Below the pieces are notes generated by a model. It made no database searches, was not told the DNA's origin, and worked only from the letters and a program-made list of their open reading frames with translations. Below, piece after piece: positions 36,427 through 45,153 of a stretch of 64,000 nucleotides of DNA (positions are counted from its first letter, which is position 1; the number at the start of each line of letters is the position of its first letter). This DNA comes from Fluviicola sp. GTDB taxonomy: Bacteria; Bacteroidota; Bacteroidia; Flavobacteriales_D; Crocinitomicaceae. The position numbers and the translations under genes are program-made. The DNA lies in the NCBI GenBank assembly GCA_029866325.1, contig JARWZO010000010.1:124001-188000 (forward strand), read 5' to 3'.

Positions 36427-36965
36427 CCCACAGATTCACAGATTTCCGCGTTCCTAACGGCAGCGCTTTTTTCGTGTTGGATTGACAAATTATATTATTC
36501 AACCGCTTTGGATAAATCATCTTTTTGAGTAAATTAAATGGAATGAAAACATTTATTCTTAAAGAAGAGACTTATCAAATTATTGGTCTTTGCATGGATG
36601 TCCACTCTGAATTGGGCAGTGGTTTTACTGAAATTGTATACAAGGATGCTCTTGAGTATGAGTTCAAAATGAGAAAAATCCATTTTGAAAGAGAAAGGGA
36701 GTTTACAGTTCGCTATAAAGACATCTTTTTACCTCATAAATATTACGCTGATTTTGTAGTCATGAACAACATTGTTTTAGAGGTTAAAACGGTTAATTCA
36801 TTGGTTAAAGAACACATGGAACAAACGATAAATTATTTATGTGTTTCCGGATTAAATGTCGGTTTGCTTGTCAATTTCCGCAACAGTAAACTTGAATATA
36901 AGCGCTTGGTTTATTAATCTATTTAGCGCTGCCGTTAGGAGCGCGGAAATCTGGGCATCTGTGGG
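36427..36965. mobile_element. GxxExxY cassette with 41-bp terminal inverted repeats
   Basis: The 41-bp ends 36427-36467 and 36925-36965 are inverted copies of each other with 38 of 41 positions identical (mismatches at three sites only). The outer part contains two octamers, CACAGATT CACAGATT. The inner part is TCCTAACGGCAGCGCT. The 539-bp element holds one gene (GxxExxY) and no transposase. It lies between hutI and an unrelated membrane-protein gene; its right end is 13 bp from that gene's stop. The same architecture, with other unit sequences, is seen around the four-helix-bundle gene. Confidence 0.8.
36543..36917 (+). CDS. GxxExxY protein (PD-(D/E)XK-like)
   Basis: 124 aa from the ATG at 36543; an upstream TTG would add six residues. 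The family-defining motif is present as GSGFTEIVY at residues 25-33. A PD-(D/E)XK-type core follows: Asp70 in YYADFVV, then Glu80-x-Lys82 in LEVKTV. The family is widespread in Bacteroidota and of unknown function; a nuclease fold is expected from the motif (family knowledge). It lies in opposite orientation to hutI and is enclosed by 41-bp inverted repeats, so it is the cargo of a small element. No toxin or antitoxin partner is adjacent. Confidence 0.9.
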   Translation: MKTFILKEETYQIIGLCMDVHSELGSGFTEIVYKDALEYEFKMRKIHFEREREFTVRYKDIFLPHKYYADFVVMNNIVLEVKTVNSLVKEHMEQTINYLCVSGLNVGLLVNFRNSKLEYKRLVY

Positions 36966-36978
36966 GAAGCTGTGCCTA

Positions 36979-37629
36979 TCATTTCAACTCCTCCAACTGC
37001 ATGCGGTAAACCCGTTGCAGGTTCGTATCGCAGGGTTCCTTCAGGAATTTTTCAACCAATTGTTTGAATGCGCGTTTGTTGCTGGAGTTTGTCTTGTCAA
37101 AATTATAAGTCGCCTGTGCCGAAACCATTTCCTGCAGCAATTTCGTACAATTGATCTTATTGGAAAAGCCGTTTTTCTTATCATTGGTAAGGATGATAAA
37201 ATTCTCTTCATCGCCCTCGATGTATTTAACCGAAAACGATTCCCCGATTTGAGGCGGCATTTCCAGTTCGTTTGCCGGATAAAAAGCATCACCGCTGTTT
37301 TCGAAATAGGTTTTCACGGTTTTTCCTTCCTTGGTTTTGATCAAACAATGATAATTGACCACCTGAACGTGATTGATGTAACTATTGGTATTCTCAACCC
37401 GTACAATCACACCGGTTCCCTTCACTCCATGGTTGTAAACGTATTCGGCGTTCCAATCGCCTCCGTAAATTAAGTTAATCACACCCCAAACAGGCAGCAA
37501 TAACGCTAGTTTTGAAGCTTTCGGGAACCGTTTTCTGCCCAAATACAAAATAAGGAGCATGAGAATGATGCTACAAGGCAAGATCAAAAAAGGATGCAAA
37601 GCACCAAAACGTAAGAAGCTAGAAGTCAT
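36979..37629 (-). CDS. Membrane protein of unknown function (216 aa)
   Basis: Two hydrophobic segments at the N-terminus (about 10-27 and 35-52: FLILPCSIILMLLILYLG, ALLLPVWGVINLIYG). A soluble region follows with KGTGVIVRVENTNSYINHV and KTYFENSGDAF, reminiscent of DUF3592-like proteins but not convincingly so. The C-terminal 70 residues are helical and charged. The likely location is the inner membrane with the soluble part on one side. Its 3' end is 13 bp from the GxxExxY element; its 5' end diverges from the CotH protein gene at 37775. Confidence 0.7.
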   Translation of the reverse strand: MTSSFLRFGALHPFLILPCSIILMLLILYLGRKRFPKASKLALLLPVWGVINLIYGGDWNAEYVYNHGVKGTGVIVRVENTNSYINHVQVVNYHCLIKTKEGKTVKTYFENSGDAFYPANELEMPPQIGESFSVKYIEGDEENFIILTNDKKNGFSNKINCTKLLQEMVSAQATYNFDKTNSSNKRAFKQLVEKFLKEPCDTNLQRVYRMQLEELK

Positions 37630-37774
37630 TGTTTGTAAGTATGGCGTTGAACATCAAATGTATCAAATTAGCGTCATTAGTCGTCAATCTAGGTGTTTTC
37701 AGCTAATAAAATTGTTGATAAAGTACAACCAAACAACTTTTTTGTACATTACATCACTGAATTGTTACTTCAAC

Positions 37775-39853
37775 ATGAACAAACTATTAACTACACTTCT
37801 GCTACTAGCCGGAAGCACCTCTGTTTTCCATGCTCAAACGTATACCGGTGCCGGCGGAAACATTCTTGATAATCAAACTGTAGACATTCCGATTAACGTA
37901 TCAGGATTATCGCCCGCAACGATTGATACAACCAATTTCGGACTCGAGCAGGTGTGCATCAACTTGACCCATACGTGGGATGCCGATTTGACCATTCGCA
38001 TCGTTGCTCCCGATGGCACAACAGCTGTTCTGGCTGATGGCGTGGGCGGTGATCAAGACAATTTTACCAACACTTGTTTTCGTTGGGATGCAGCAACAAG
38101 CATCGTAGCAGGAACGGCGCCATTTTCCGGAACCTACAAACCCATGGGACAAATGGGATTGGTGAACAATGGACAAAACGGGATTGGAACCTGGAAAATC
38201 AGTGTTTCAGACAATGCCGGTGGTGATCAGGGAACAGTCACAAATTGCTCGATTACCTTTGGTAACAATCCGGCGACCTATTTTGCTTTCACGGAATCTG
38301 ATTTACCCATCGTAATCATCAATACCAACGGTGGAACGATTGTAAACGATCCTAAAATCATGGCGGATATGGGAATTGTTGACAACGGTCCCGGAGTTCG
38401 GAATCATGTAACAGATCCGAAAAACGATTATAACGGAAAAATCGGGATCGAAATTCGTGGTAACTATTCTGCTTCGCTTCCGCAAAAACCCTATTCATTT
38501 GAATTGTGGGATGTAAACGGCATTACAATTGACTCATCCATTTTGGGAATGCCGGTTGAATCGGAATGGTTGTTATTGGCTACATACAACGATAAATCGT
38601 TTGCCCGAAACGCACTGCCCTTCCATTTATACGATTCCATGGGACACTATTCCGTCCGTTCGCGCTTGGTAGATGTAGTGATCAATGGCGAATACCGCGG
38701 AATTTATCAATTGGCGGAAAAAGTCAAACGCGATTCCAGCCGCGTTGATGTGTCTAAATTAACCGCAACAGAAATTGCCGGAATTGACGTAACAGGAGGT
38801 TATATCTTGAAAATCGATTATTGGGACAACACCAATTCTTGGCAATTAAACAATAGCCCTATCGGTTTTCCCGGATTAGATGTTCACATGGTCTATTATT
38901 ATCCGAAACCTGAAGATTTGGTCATTCAGCAGAAAACCTACATTCAGGGCTTCATCGACGCCTTCGAAACGGCACTTTACGGACTTAATTTCGACGATCC
39001 TGTAAACGGCTACCGTCAATACATCAGCACCTCTACGTTTGTGGATTATTTCATCATCAGCGAGGTGACCAGAAACGTGGACGGCTACAAAAAAAGTCGT
39101 TTTTTCTTCAAAGACAAAGACCATGCAGACGGAACCTTCCGCAAGCTGAAAGCCGGGCCGGTTTGGGATTTTGACTGGTCGTTGAAAGACATCGACGCAG
39201 GTTCGGAAGACGGATCAGGCTTTATGTATGGATTATCCGATCAAGACGTGAACGCACCGGGCTGGTACATTCGTTTGTTGGAAGACACTGTTTTTGCCAA
39301 TGAATTGCGTTGTCGTTACGATGATTTGCGTCGCAGCATTTTGAGTGAAGCCTACTTGTACGGCAAAGTCGATTCGATTACGGCATTGGTGAATGAAAGT
39401 CAGGTGTGGCATTACCAAACATGGGGACACATGGGTCAATCTTCGGGAACTCCGGAAGTGCAAGCTCCAAGTCAAACGTATGCTGAAGAAGTACAACGTT
39501 TGAAAGATTGGTTGGATCGTCGATTGACGTGGTTGGATGCCAACATGCCGGGAACCTTAAACGGTTGCAGCATGGCCGGATTGAACCAATTGGCTGGAAA
39601 CGCACAGATTGTTGCCTACCCGAATCCGTTTGATAACACCCTACTCATTGAATGGCCAACAGGTGATTTAACAGGTTGCACGCTTCGTTTACGCGATGAA
39701 ACAGGCCGTCTTTTTCGCGAAACGGTCATCAATAACAGTGATTTGTTTAACGGTTCTTTTGGTTTGACCGGTTTATCCGATCTTTCACAAGGTGTTTATT
39801 TTGTGGAATTAACTCGTGGTGAAGATCAGCGTGTGTTGAAGGTGATGAAGTAA
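37775..39853 (+). CDS. CotH-kinase protein with P-domain, T9SS-sorted (692 aa)
   Basis: Start at the ATG at 37775, which gives a signal peptide (MNKLLTTLLLLAGSTSVFHA); 72 extra upstream codons of the open frame are not signal-like. Residues about 25-155 resemble a proprotein-convertase P domain (DIPINVSGL, INLTHTWDADLTIRIVAPDG, GTWKISVSDNAGGDQGT). About 170-520 are a CotH kinase domain, the atypical protein-kinase fold first known from spore coats, with GIEIRGNYSASLPQKPYSFE, YQLAEKVKRDSSRVD and WDFDWSLKD. A type A sorting domain closes the protein (VAYPNPFDNTL to RVLKVMK). Inference: an exported kinase-like protein that phosphorylates or binds surface proteins. A strong terminator follows. 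Confidence 0.87.
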   Translation: MNKLLTTLLLLAGSTSVFHAQTYTGAGGNILDNQTVDIPINVSGLSPATIDTTNFGLEQVCINLTHTWDADLTIRIVAPDGTTAVLADGVGGDQDNFTNTCFRWDAATSIVAGTAPFSGTYKPMGQMGLVNNGQNGIGTWKISVSDNAGGDQGTVTNCSITFGNNPATYFAFTESDLPIVIINTNGGTIVNDPKIMADMGIVDNGPGVRNHVTDPKNDYNGKIGIEIRGNYSASLPQKPYSFELWDVNGITIDSSILGMPVESEWLLLATYNDKSFARNALPFHLYDSMGHYSVRSRLVDVVINGEYRGIYQLAEKVKRDSSRVDVSKLTATEIAGIDVTGGYILKIDYWDNTNSWQLNNSPIGFPGLDVHMVYYYPKPEDLVIQQKTYIQGFIDAFETALYGLNFDDPVNGYRQYISTSTFVDYFIISEVTRNVDGYKKSRFFFKDKDHADGTFRKLKAGPVWDFDWSLKDIDAGSEDGSGFMYGLSDQDVNAPGWYIRLLEDTVFANELRCRYDDLRRSILSEAYLYGKVDSITALVNESQVWHYQTWGHMGQSSGTPEVQAPSQTYAEEVQRLKDWLDRRLTWLDANMPGTLNGCSMAGLNQLAGNAQIVAYPNPFDNTLLIEWPTGDLTGCTLRLRDETGRLFRETVINNSDLFNGSFGLTGLSDLSQGVYFVELTRGEDQRVLKVMK

Positions 39854-39875
39854 TTTAGCAATGCTAATAATGAAT

Positions 39876-39906
39876 AAAAGCCTTTGGAGATTCCAAAGGC
39901 TTTTTT
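39876..39906 (+). terminator. Strong terminator, works on both strands
   Basis: Stem AAAAGCCTTTGGA / TCCAAAGGCTTTT with a 3-nt loop, followed by Ts. On the other strand it is also followed by Ts, so it can end both the CotH gene and the convergent tRNA-Leu transcript. Confidence 0.92.
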
Positions 39907-39912
39907 AGATTT

Positions 39913-39997
39913 TGGTACCTCGGGCCGGAATCGAACCGGCACACCCGAAAGTACAGGATTTTGAATCCAGCGCGTCTACCAGTTCCGCCACCGAGGC
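39913..39997 (-). tRNA. tRNA-Leu (anticodon CAA)
   Basis: 85 nt on the minus strand, including an encoded CCA. Acceptor arms GCCTCGG and CCGAGGT pair. The anticodon loop is TTCAAAA with CAA at 34-36. A long variable arm (CTGTACTTTCGGGTG) shows a class II tRNA, and the T arm GCCGGTTCGATTCCGGC is perfect. The gap 39998-40201 beyond it has no further feature I can support. Confidence 0.96.
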
Positions 39998-40201
39998 ATG
40001 TATAATTGCTGTCCGACTGACAGCCACTTACCGATGTAAGCGGGTGCAAAAATAGGCAATAAATTGAATTTTACAAGGGCTGAATCAAAAAAGTAAACAC
40101 TGGCGTCTTATTTTACATCAAAAACGAAAATCAAAATTCCCTATCTTAACCAACCACGGCTCAATTTTTGCAGAAAGTCAACCACTTCTAAACAACAGCC
40201 G

Positions 40202-41425
40202 ATGAAACACGTACTTCTCACCGCCCTGCTTTTACTACTTTCCTTTGCTACCTTTTCTCAAAAAACATTCTGCGACGGCTGGGAAGACGGTTACTTAGCC
40301 GGAAAAACGGCGAAGAACGAATATCCGGGAATTACACCGCTTTGCCCGCTTCCACAAATCAATGCTGACACTTACGAAATCGGTTATCAGCTTGGTTATG
40401 AGCGCGTAACAGGAAAGACAAAAAGCGTTATTCTAACTTCTTCGGAAAACGATAAAACCTTTTGTGAGGGTTGGGAAGACGGTTACATAAGCGGAAAAAC
40501 GGCGATTAAACAATACCCGGGACTTCCTCCGCTTTGCCCCCTCCCACAAATCAATGCCGACACTTACGAAATCGGTTATCAGCGTGGTTATGAACGCGCA
40601 ACAGGAAATACAAACAACAACGTTATAAAAGTCTACGAAGAAGAAGAAAAAACCTTTTGTGACGGTTGGGAAGAAGGATATTTAAGCGGAAAAACGGCGA
40701 TGAAAGAATATCCGGGAATTACACCGATCTGCCCTATTCCACGCATCAACGCCGACAGCTACGAAGATGGTTATCAACTTGGCTATGAGCGCGGTACAGG
40801 AAATACAAACAACCACATACTAAAACTCGAAAAAGAAGAAGAGGAAGAAAAAACCTTCTGCGATGGCTGGGAAGACGGTTACATAAGCGGAAAAACGGCC
40901 TTGGAAGAATATCCGGGAATTACACCAATTTGTCCCATCGCCCGCATCAATGCCGATACTTATGAAATTGGTTATCAGCTTGGTTATGAACGCGCAACCG
41001 GAATTGCAAACAGTGTCATTCTAAAAGCTTCGGAAACGGAAAACACCTTTTGTGACGGCTGGGAAAAAGGTTATTCCAATACCATGAGCAAAAACGGCAA
41101 ATTGGTCTTTAACGTGCCGAACTGTCCTGTGCCAATGCTCACGGAAGACAATTATGAATCAGGATATATCAAAGGTTTGACTTACGCCAATCGCCAGCTT
41201 GGGATAGAAACCGATGAAATTGTGGGCTATGATCCGGAAGCCGAATTCTGCGACGGTTGGGAAAAAGGTTATGCGGTCGGGTTGCAATTGTGGGCCGAAA
41301 AACACAAGGTCACTACTCCGCTTCGCATCACGCCTATTTGTCCTTTCCCCGACATGAATCAAGACAATTATGCCAGTGGTTTTGAAAGAGGAAAAAACAA
41401 AGCGCTCGAAGATCTGGGCGATTGA
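40202..41425 (+). CDS. Secreted protein with six tandem FCDGWE repeats (407 aa)
   Basis: Signal peptide MKHVLLTALLLLLSFATFSQ, then nothing but repeats of 60-67 residues starting at 21, 85, 150, 217, 281 and 348. Each repeat begins with FCDGWEDGY, contains a Tyr-Pro-Gly-Ile-Thr-Pro turn before a CP dipeptide, and ends NADTYEIGYQLGYERATG. Each thus has two cysteines (probably one disulfide) and two related GxxxGYxxG half-units. Between repeats lie acidic linkers of variable length (EEEE, EKEEEEE). Repeats 1-4 are nearly identical in protein and DNA; 5 and 6 have diverged. No family recognised. There is no T9SS domain, so it is probably periplasmic or loosely surface-bound. Confidence 0.82.
   Translation: MKHVLLTALLLLLSFATFSQKTFCDGWEDGYLAGKTAKNEYPGITPLCPLPQINADTYEIGYQLGYERVTGKTKSVILTSSENDKTFCEGWEDGYISGKTAIKQYPGLPPLCPLPQINADTYEIGYQRGYERATGNTNNNVIKVYEEEEKTFCDGWEEGYLSGKTAMKEYPGITPICPIPRINADSYEDGYQLGYERGTGNTNNHILKLEKEEEEEKTFCDGWEDGYISGKTALEEYPGITPICPIARINADTYEIGYQLGYERATGIANSVILKASETENTFCDGWEKGYSNTMSKNGKLVFNVPNCPVPMLTEDNYESGYIKGLTYANRQLGIETDEIVGYDPEAEFCDGWEKGYAVGLQLWAEKHKVTTPLRITPICPFPDMNQDNYASGFERGKNKALEDLGD
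40262..41041 (+). repeat. Intragenic tandem repeat, four near-identical units of 192-201 bp
   Basis: Units begin at 40262, 40454, 40649 and 40850, with conserved blocks such as GGAAAAACGGC and AATATCCGGGAATTACACC. Two more, diverged units follow at 41042 and 41243. Unit gain or loss by recombination is expected. Confidence 0.8.
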
Positions 41426-41518
41426 ACCATACTACATGATAGCTGTATGAATGTTTCGTTGATTTTTGCTCAAATCATCCACATGGAGTAATTTCAATCG
41501 CAAAACCGGCTTGTTTCA

Positions 41519-43726
41519 ATGAATCAACTCTTACTCTTTATAACGCTTTCCTTATGTTTCTCGGGCTTTTCTCAGAAATACAAACCCGATGTGTTTGGAC
41601 ATGTTAGCGACCCAACCTTTCTGCAATTGGTAAAAACCCGCAACTACCAATTGGTTGGTGCGTTTGATACCTTGCCCGATGCACAAAAAACCATGGCCGC
41701 TCAGGTCCTAAAAAACGACAACTGGATTTACCTGGATTGGAACGGAACAGAATACTCCGATTACAACACTATGGGACTTGCCTTGGGTTTTATTCACGAA
41801 GAGGTCATGATGGAAGTAGATCCCGGAGAGCGGGTGAAAGATCCGATGGAGATTCAACCAATACCCGTGGTCACTAAATTTGGGAAAACAGGGGTTTTTA
41901 GCGAGAACGGTAAACAAGGTTATTATTACCACGATCAGGTGGTTTTGAAACCTGAATACGAATCGGTTACAGAATTGTACCAAGACAACCTCTTGTTTTT
42001 GCGCATTCAAAAAAACGGACTTTATGGTGTTTGTGATTATCAAGGGAAAGAACTGGCAACTCCACGCTATCAACAATTGGAAAATACAATGCTTCCAACG
42101 GCTGCTTGTGCATTTAAAGTAAAACTCAACCAAAAACAGGGTGTTATTTCCCGCAACGGAAAGGAAACAATACCACCGATTTACGATCAGGTCAGAGAGG
42201 AGTTTCAGGCGCCGTATAGTTTGATTCTGGTCACAAAAAATGGTCTTTCAGGCATTTTTAATTCTTCTGGAAAAGAGATCATTCCGTGCGAGTATGAAGA
42301 ACTGAACCGCATTTGGCACAGAACTCCCCGATTGGCGTTTCAGGCAAAACGAAACAACACGTACGGAATTTTAGGCATTAACGGAGAAGTGACCATTCCT
42401 TTTAACTACACTTCTCCTATTTATTACCAGGAAGACACAGGCATTATTTTGTTTACCAAACCTTGGCGTGATACGTTTAAATCCGGCGCGATGGATACGT
42501 TAGGAAATCGCATTCTGGACGCTGAATACTATGAAATTACACAACCCGAGGGCGGGAATTGTTTGTTTGTGCGCGAGGCAATCAATCAACCGGTGGCCAT
42601 TTATAGCTTGAAAGGCAAAAAAATAACGGAACCGTTGTACAATTCGTATGAAAAATTCGGCTACAACCGTTTCAAAATCATGATTCCAACGTATTATATA
42701 CTTCAGCAAGGCGATGCACGCACCGGAAAATACGGATTATTCAATGTTCGAACACTGACATGGGCTTTTCCGTGCGACTATGATTTAGCGGTAAAAGGCG
42801 GTGAGTACCTAAAAATCGGGAAACAAGTAGGTGGTGACTATTGTTACGGAATAGTTGATACAACAGGCAACATGCTCATTCCTGTCAACTATACGTATTT
42901 GCAACTAAATGATGTTGAGCGGAATGCGGTGGTGCAAAAAAACGCACTGTATGGAGTGATTGATTTTTCGGGCAAAGAATTGATTCCGTTCACTTATAAA
43001 AAATTGGTCTCATTAGGTAATGCTCCGGTAGACGGCCATCTTAGACCGTTTCTGAAAGCACATTACTTGTTTAATGAAAACGATAAAATCGGACTCATCA
43101 ATGAGCAACAAAAAATCATCATACCAGCCACATACCGAAAACTGATTCCCGATCGAACAGGAGTTCTAGGTTTGTACAATGACAGTTCGTTGGTGTTAAG
43201 TTATTCAGGAAAAAAACTGATTGGACCGGTTGCAGCGATTATCATTCCGGAGGTTCCTGGTGTTTACGTTTGGTCGGATGAAAATGGCGTGATTACGCAT
43301 GTTGATTTGTACGGAAATAAGACGATAGAGGGTCCCGGACTCATTCAAGAAGTATCCAAATCGGAACTAAACAAGCCGGAGTTGTTGCCTGAGAAATCAG
43401 ATCAGACTATTCATCAAATTGTTGATGAAAACGCCAGGTTTACTGAAGGCGACGCGGCGTTGAAACAATTTATCGCCACCAACCTAAAATACCCCGAAAA
43501 CGCGAAAGAACTAGGCATTCAAGGGAAGTGTTATATAAGATTCGTTGTTTCCGAAACAGGTCAATGTTCCGATTTTGAAGTCGTGCGTGGTGTTCCGGAT
43601 TGTAAGGAATGTGACAAAGAGGCCATTCGAATACTGAAATTGATGCCCGATTGGAAACCCGGAAGACTCAACGGGAAAAACGTTCGCTCCTACTACAATC
43701 TTCCGGTGAAATTCAGTTTGGATTAA
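41519..43726 (+). CDS. WG-repeat protein with C-terminal TonB domain (735 aa)
   Basis: Signal peptide MNQLLLFITLSLCFSGFSQ. Residues about 120-630 are WG-type beta repeats (typical: QKNGLYGVCDYQGKELATPRY, LTKNGLSGIFNSSGKEIIP, QKNALYGVIDFSGKELIPFTY). The last 85 residues are a TonB C-terminal domain (YPENAKELGIQGKCYIRFVV to NLPVKFSLD) with a Cys pair in DCKECDKEA. In this phylum TonB_C domains occur on many exported proteins, not only on energy transducers. Lacking an N-terminal membrane anchor, this one cannot be a classical TonB. The sensor or binding function is unknown. The next gene starts 48 bp downstream and is probably co-transcribed. Confidence 0.85.
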   Translation: MNQLLLFITLSLCFSGFSQKYKPDVFGHVSDPTFLQLVKTRNYQLVGAFDTLPDAQKTMAAQVLKNDNWIYLDWNGTEYSDYNTMGLALGFIHEEVMMEVDPGERVKDPMEIQPIPVVTKFGKTGVFSENGKQGYYYHDQVVLKPEYESVTELYQDNLLFLRIQKNGLYGVCDYQGKELATPRYQQLENTMLPTAACAFKVKLNQKQGVISRNGKETIPPIYDQVREEFQAPYSLILVTKNGLSGIFNSSGKEIIPCEYEELNRIWHRTPRLAFQAKRNNTYGILGINGEVTIPFNYTSPIYYQEDTGIILFTKPWRDTFKSGAMDTLGNRILDAEYYEITQPEGGNCLFVREAINQPVAIYSLKGKKITEPLYNSYEKFGYNRFKIMIPTYYILQQGDARTGKYGLFNVRTLTWAFPCDYDLAVKGGEYLKIGKQVGGDYCYGIVDTTGNMLIPVNYTYLQLNDVERNAVVQKNALYGVIDFSGKELIPFTYKKLVSLGNAPVDGHLRPFLKAHYLFNENDKIGLINEQQKIIIPATYRKLIPDRTGVLGLYNDSSLVLSYSGKKLIGPVAAIIIPEVPGVYVWSDENGVITHVDLYGNKTIEGPGLIQEVSKSELNKPELLPEKSDQTIHQIVDENARFTEGDAALKQFIATNLKYPENAKELGIQGKCYIRFVVSETGQCSDFEVVRGVPDCKECDKEAIRILKLMPDWKPGRLNGKNVRSYYNLPVKFSLD

Positions 43727-43774
43727 TACCACTTCGTACGAAAATTTCTTAACTTTAAAGAAAATCAACAATCT

Positions 43775-44242
43775 ATGAAACAACTCTTACTCCTTCTTTT
43801 TCTGAGTATTAGCGTAATCACCATTGCTCAAAAACAAAAAATTTCGCTCGAAGAAGACACCATTATGGTGGACAGTAAACCGTATGCCATTTTGGAGAAA
43901 AAACGGGGAATGACAATGGCTTTCACCCTAAAATCACTTACCGGAACAGAATTGGGTTACTTCAACCTGCAGGAATTCAACGACCCGAAAGCAGCCAACA
44001 ATGCCAATTCCAACGGAAGAGTTACCTACTTTGAAGTCACGTTTTTTAACGACAGCCGTCAATGCGAAATCAACATTCCCGCAAGCAAAAAATCTGTTGC
44101 CAAAGAAATCGTTGAAAACAACCTGGTGAAAGAAAATGCGATTGATGTTGAGGCAGAATCGAAATTCATTCTCATCAACGGTATGAAATTTACAGAACGG
44201 AGAAAAGCCTTGGGTGGAACGGTGATTATAATTAATAACTAA
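43775..44242 (+). CDS. Small exported protein of unknown function (155 aa)
   Basis: Signal peptide MKQLLLLLFLSISVITIAQ. The mature part is an alpha/beta protein with segments DSKPYAILEKKRGMTMAFTL and CEINIPASKKSVAKEIVENN. No family recognised. It follows the WG-repeat gene in the same direction. The last 80 bp of this gene, stop codon included, occur a second time at 47204-47283 with three differences. The intact copy is this one, since only here does the frame continue upstream to a start. Confidence 0.75.
   Translation: MKQLLLLLFLSISVITIAQKQKISLEEDTIMVDSKPYAILEKKRGMTMAFTLKSLTGTELGYFNLQEFNDPKAANNANSNGRVTYFEVTFFNDSRQCEINIPASKKSVAKEIVENNLVKENAIDVEAESKFILINGMKFTERRKALGGTVIIINN
44163..44242 (+). 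repeat. 80-bp direct repeat, copy A (3' end of the small exported gene)
   Basis: 77 of 80 bases match copy B at 47204-47283 in direct orientation. The repeats bound a 2.96-kb segment that carries the RNA ligase, HD-Pnk and barrel-protein genes. Confidence 0.85.
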
Positions 44243-44271
44243 GTTCGATAACAAGCCTTTAGCTAGCCCGG

Positions 44272-44304
44272 TTTTTGTCAAACCACAATTTATTTCTAGT
44301 TTTG
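44272..44304 (+). promoter_or_regulatory. Promoter of the RNA-repair operon
   Basis: TTTTTG at 44272-44277 and TAGTTTTG at 44297-44304 are separated by 19 bp, which fits the Bacteroidetes consensus TTTG-N19-TAnnTTTG. The predicted leader up to the ligase ATG is about 140 nt. Confidence 0.6.
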
Positions 44305-44403
44305 TAACACTATTCTCAAGCTGTTCGGTTAACGGTAATTGGGAATCAACATTTTTTTGATGACAGGAAACCATGTAATTTTTCTTCCGATACACTAATT
44401 CGT

Positions 44404-44425
44404 CCTTTCGCCTCAGGCGGAGAGG
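44404..44425 (+). promoter_or_regulatory. Hairpin in the leader of the RNA ligase gene
   Basis: CCTTTCGCC and GGCGGAGAGG pair around the loop TCA, with one bulged base and one G-U pair. It ends 26 bp before the ligase start codon. Confidence 0.4.
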
Positions 44426-44451
44426 AATTGTATTATCTAAAAAGATTAATT

Positions 44452-45153
44452 ATGTCAATATCAAGAAAATATGGGAGAACCTATCATTATCCGTTTTCTC
44501 CCGGAACAACAAGCGACGATAGAATCAATACCGAATACTGGGAAAATCTTTCTCGCTTAAACGCTGTTATCCACACCGAAAAACTAGATGGTGAAAACAA
44601 TTGTTTGAGTCAATACGGTGTTTTTGCGCGTTCGCATGCAGCACCCACAGTTTCACCTTGGACGCGTGCTTTGCGCGAAAAATGGAACCTGCTCAAAAAC
44701 GATTTGGGCGATTACGAACTCTTCGGCGAAAATCTCTATGCGATCCATTCGATCATTTATCCCGAAATAACAGAGCATTATTATGTTTTCGGTGTAAGGG
44801 TGCTCGATAAATGGCTTTCGTGGGAAGAAACGGCTTTCATTGCCAATTGTTTCGATTTTCCTACTGTACCATTGTTGACGCAATGTGGTGACTTTTCGGA
44901 TCGTCAGACTTACGAAAACGACATTTTGGCTCTGGTCAATCAACCGAGTTTTTTTGGTTCTATTGATACACAAACACAGCAACCGTGTACCATGGAAGGA
45001 ATTGTGACACGCAATATCGAGGAGTACGACATCACCGATTTTCAGCAAAACGTAATGAAGTACGTTCGTAAAGGGCATGTGAAAACAGACGAGCATTGGA
45101 TCCGTAATTGGAAACGTGCTTCACTTAAAACCGAGCGTCATGTGGAAGATTAG
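44452..45153 (+). CDS. ATP-dependent RNA ligase
   Basis: Joins 3'-OH and 5'-phosphate RNA ends by way of a lysyl-AMP intermediate. 233 aa from the ATG at 44452. The longer frame starts with TTG inside the leader. Nucleotidyltransferase motifs in order: I, KLDGEN with the nucleophile Lys44; III, ELFGENLYAIHSI with Glu93; IV, MEGIVTRN with Glu182; V, MKYVRKGHV with Lys203 and Lys207. The family is the RNA_ligase group of single-domain enzymes. It overlaps the HD-Pnk gene by 14 nt, so the sealing and end-healing enzymes are translationally coupled. The pair sits in a segment bounded by an 80-bp direct repeat. Confidence 0.93.
   Translation: MSISRKYGRTYHYPFSPGTTSDDRINTEYWENLSRLNAVIHTEKLDGENNCLSQYGVFARSHAAPTVSPWTRALREKWNLLKNDLGDYELFGENLYAIHSIIYPEITEHYYVFGVRVLDKWLSWEETAFIANCFDFPTVPLLTQCGDFSDRQTYENDILALVNQPSFFGSIDTQTQQPCTMEGIVTRNIEEYDITDFQQNVMKYVRKGHVKTDEHWIRNWKRASLKTERHVED

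Noticed and set aside
37559-37774. 72-codon N-terminal extension of the CotH protein
   Set aside because: The extension lacks a signal peptide and overlaps the divergent gene; the ATG at 37775 gives a clean signal peptide.
39864-40049. 61-codon frame on the minus strand
   Set aside because: It covers the tRNA-Leu gene and a terminator, so it is not a protein gene.
40262-41041. CRISPR-like periodic repeats
   Set aside because: Units are about 195 bp, in frame, and encode a signal-peptide protein with repeated domains; there are no spacers and no cas genes.
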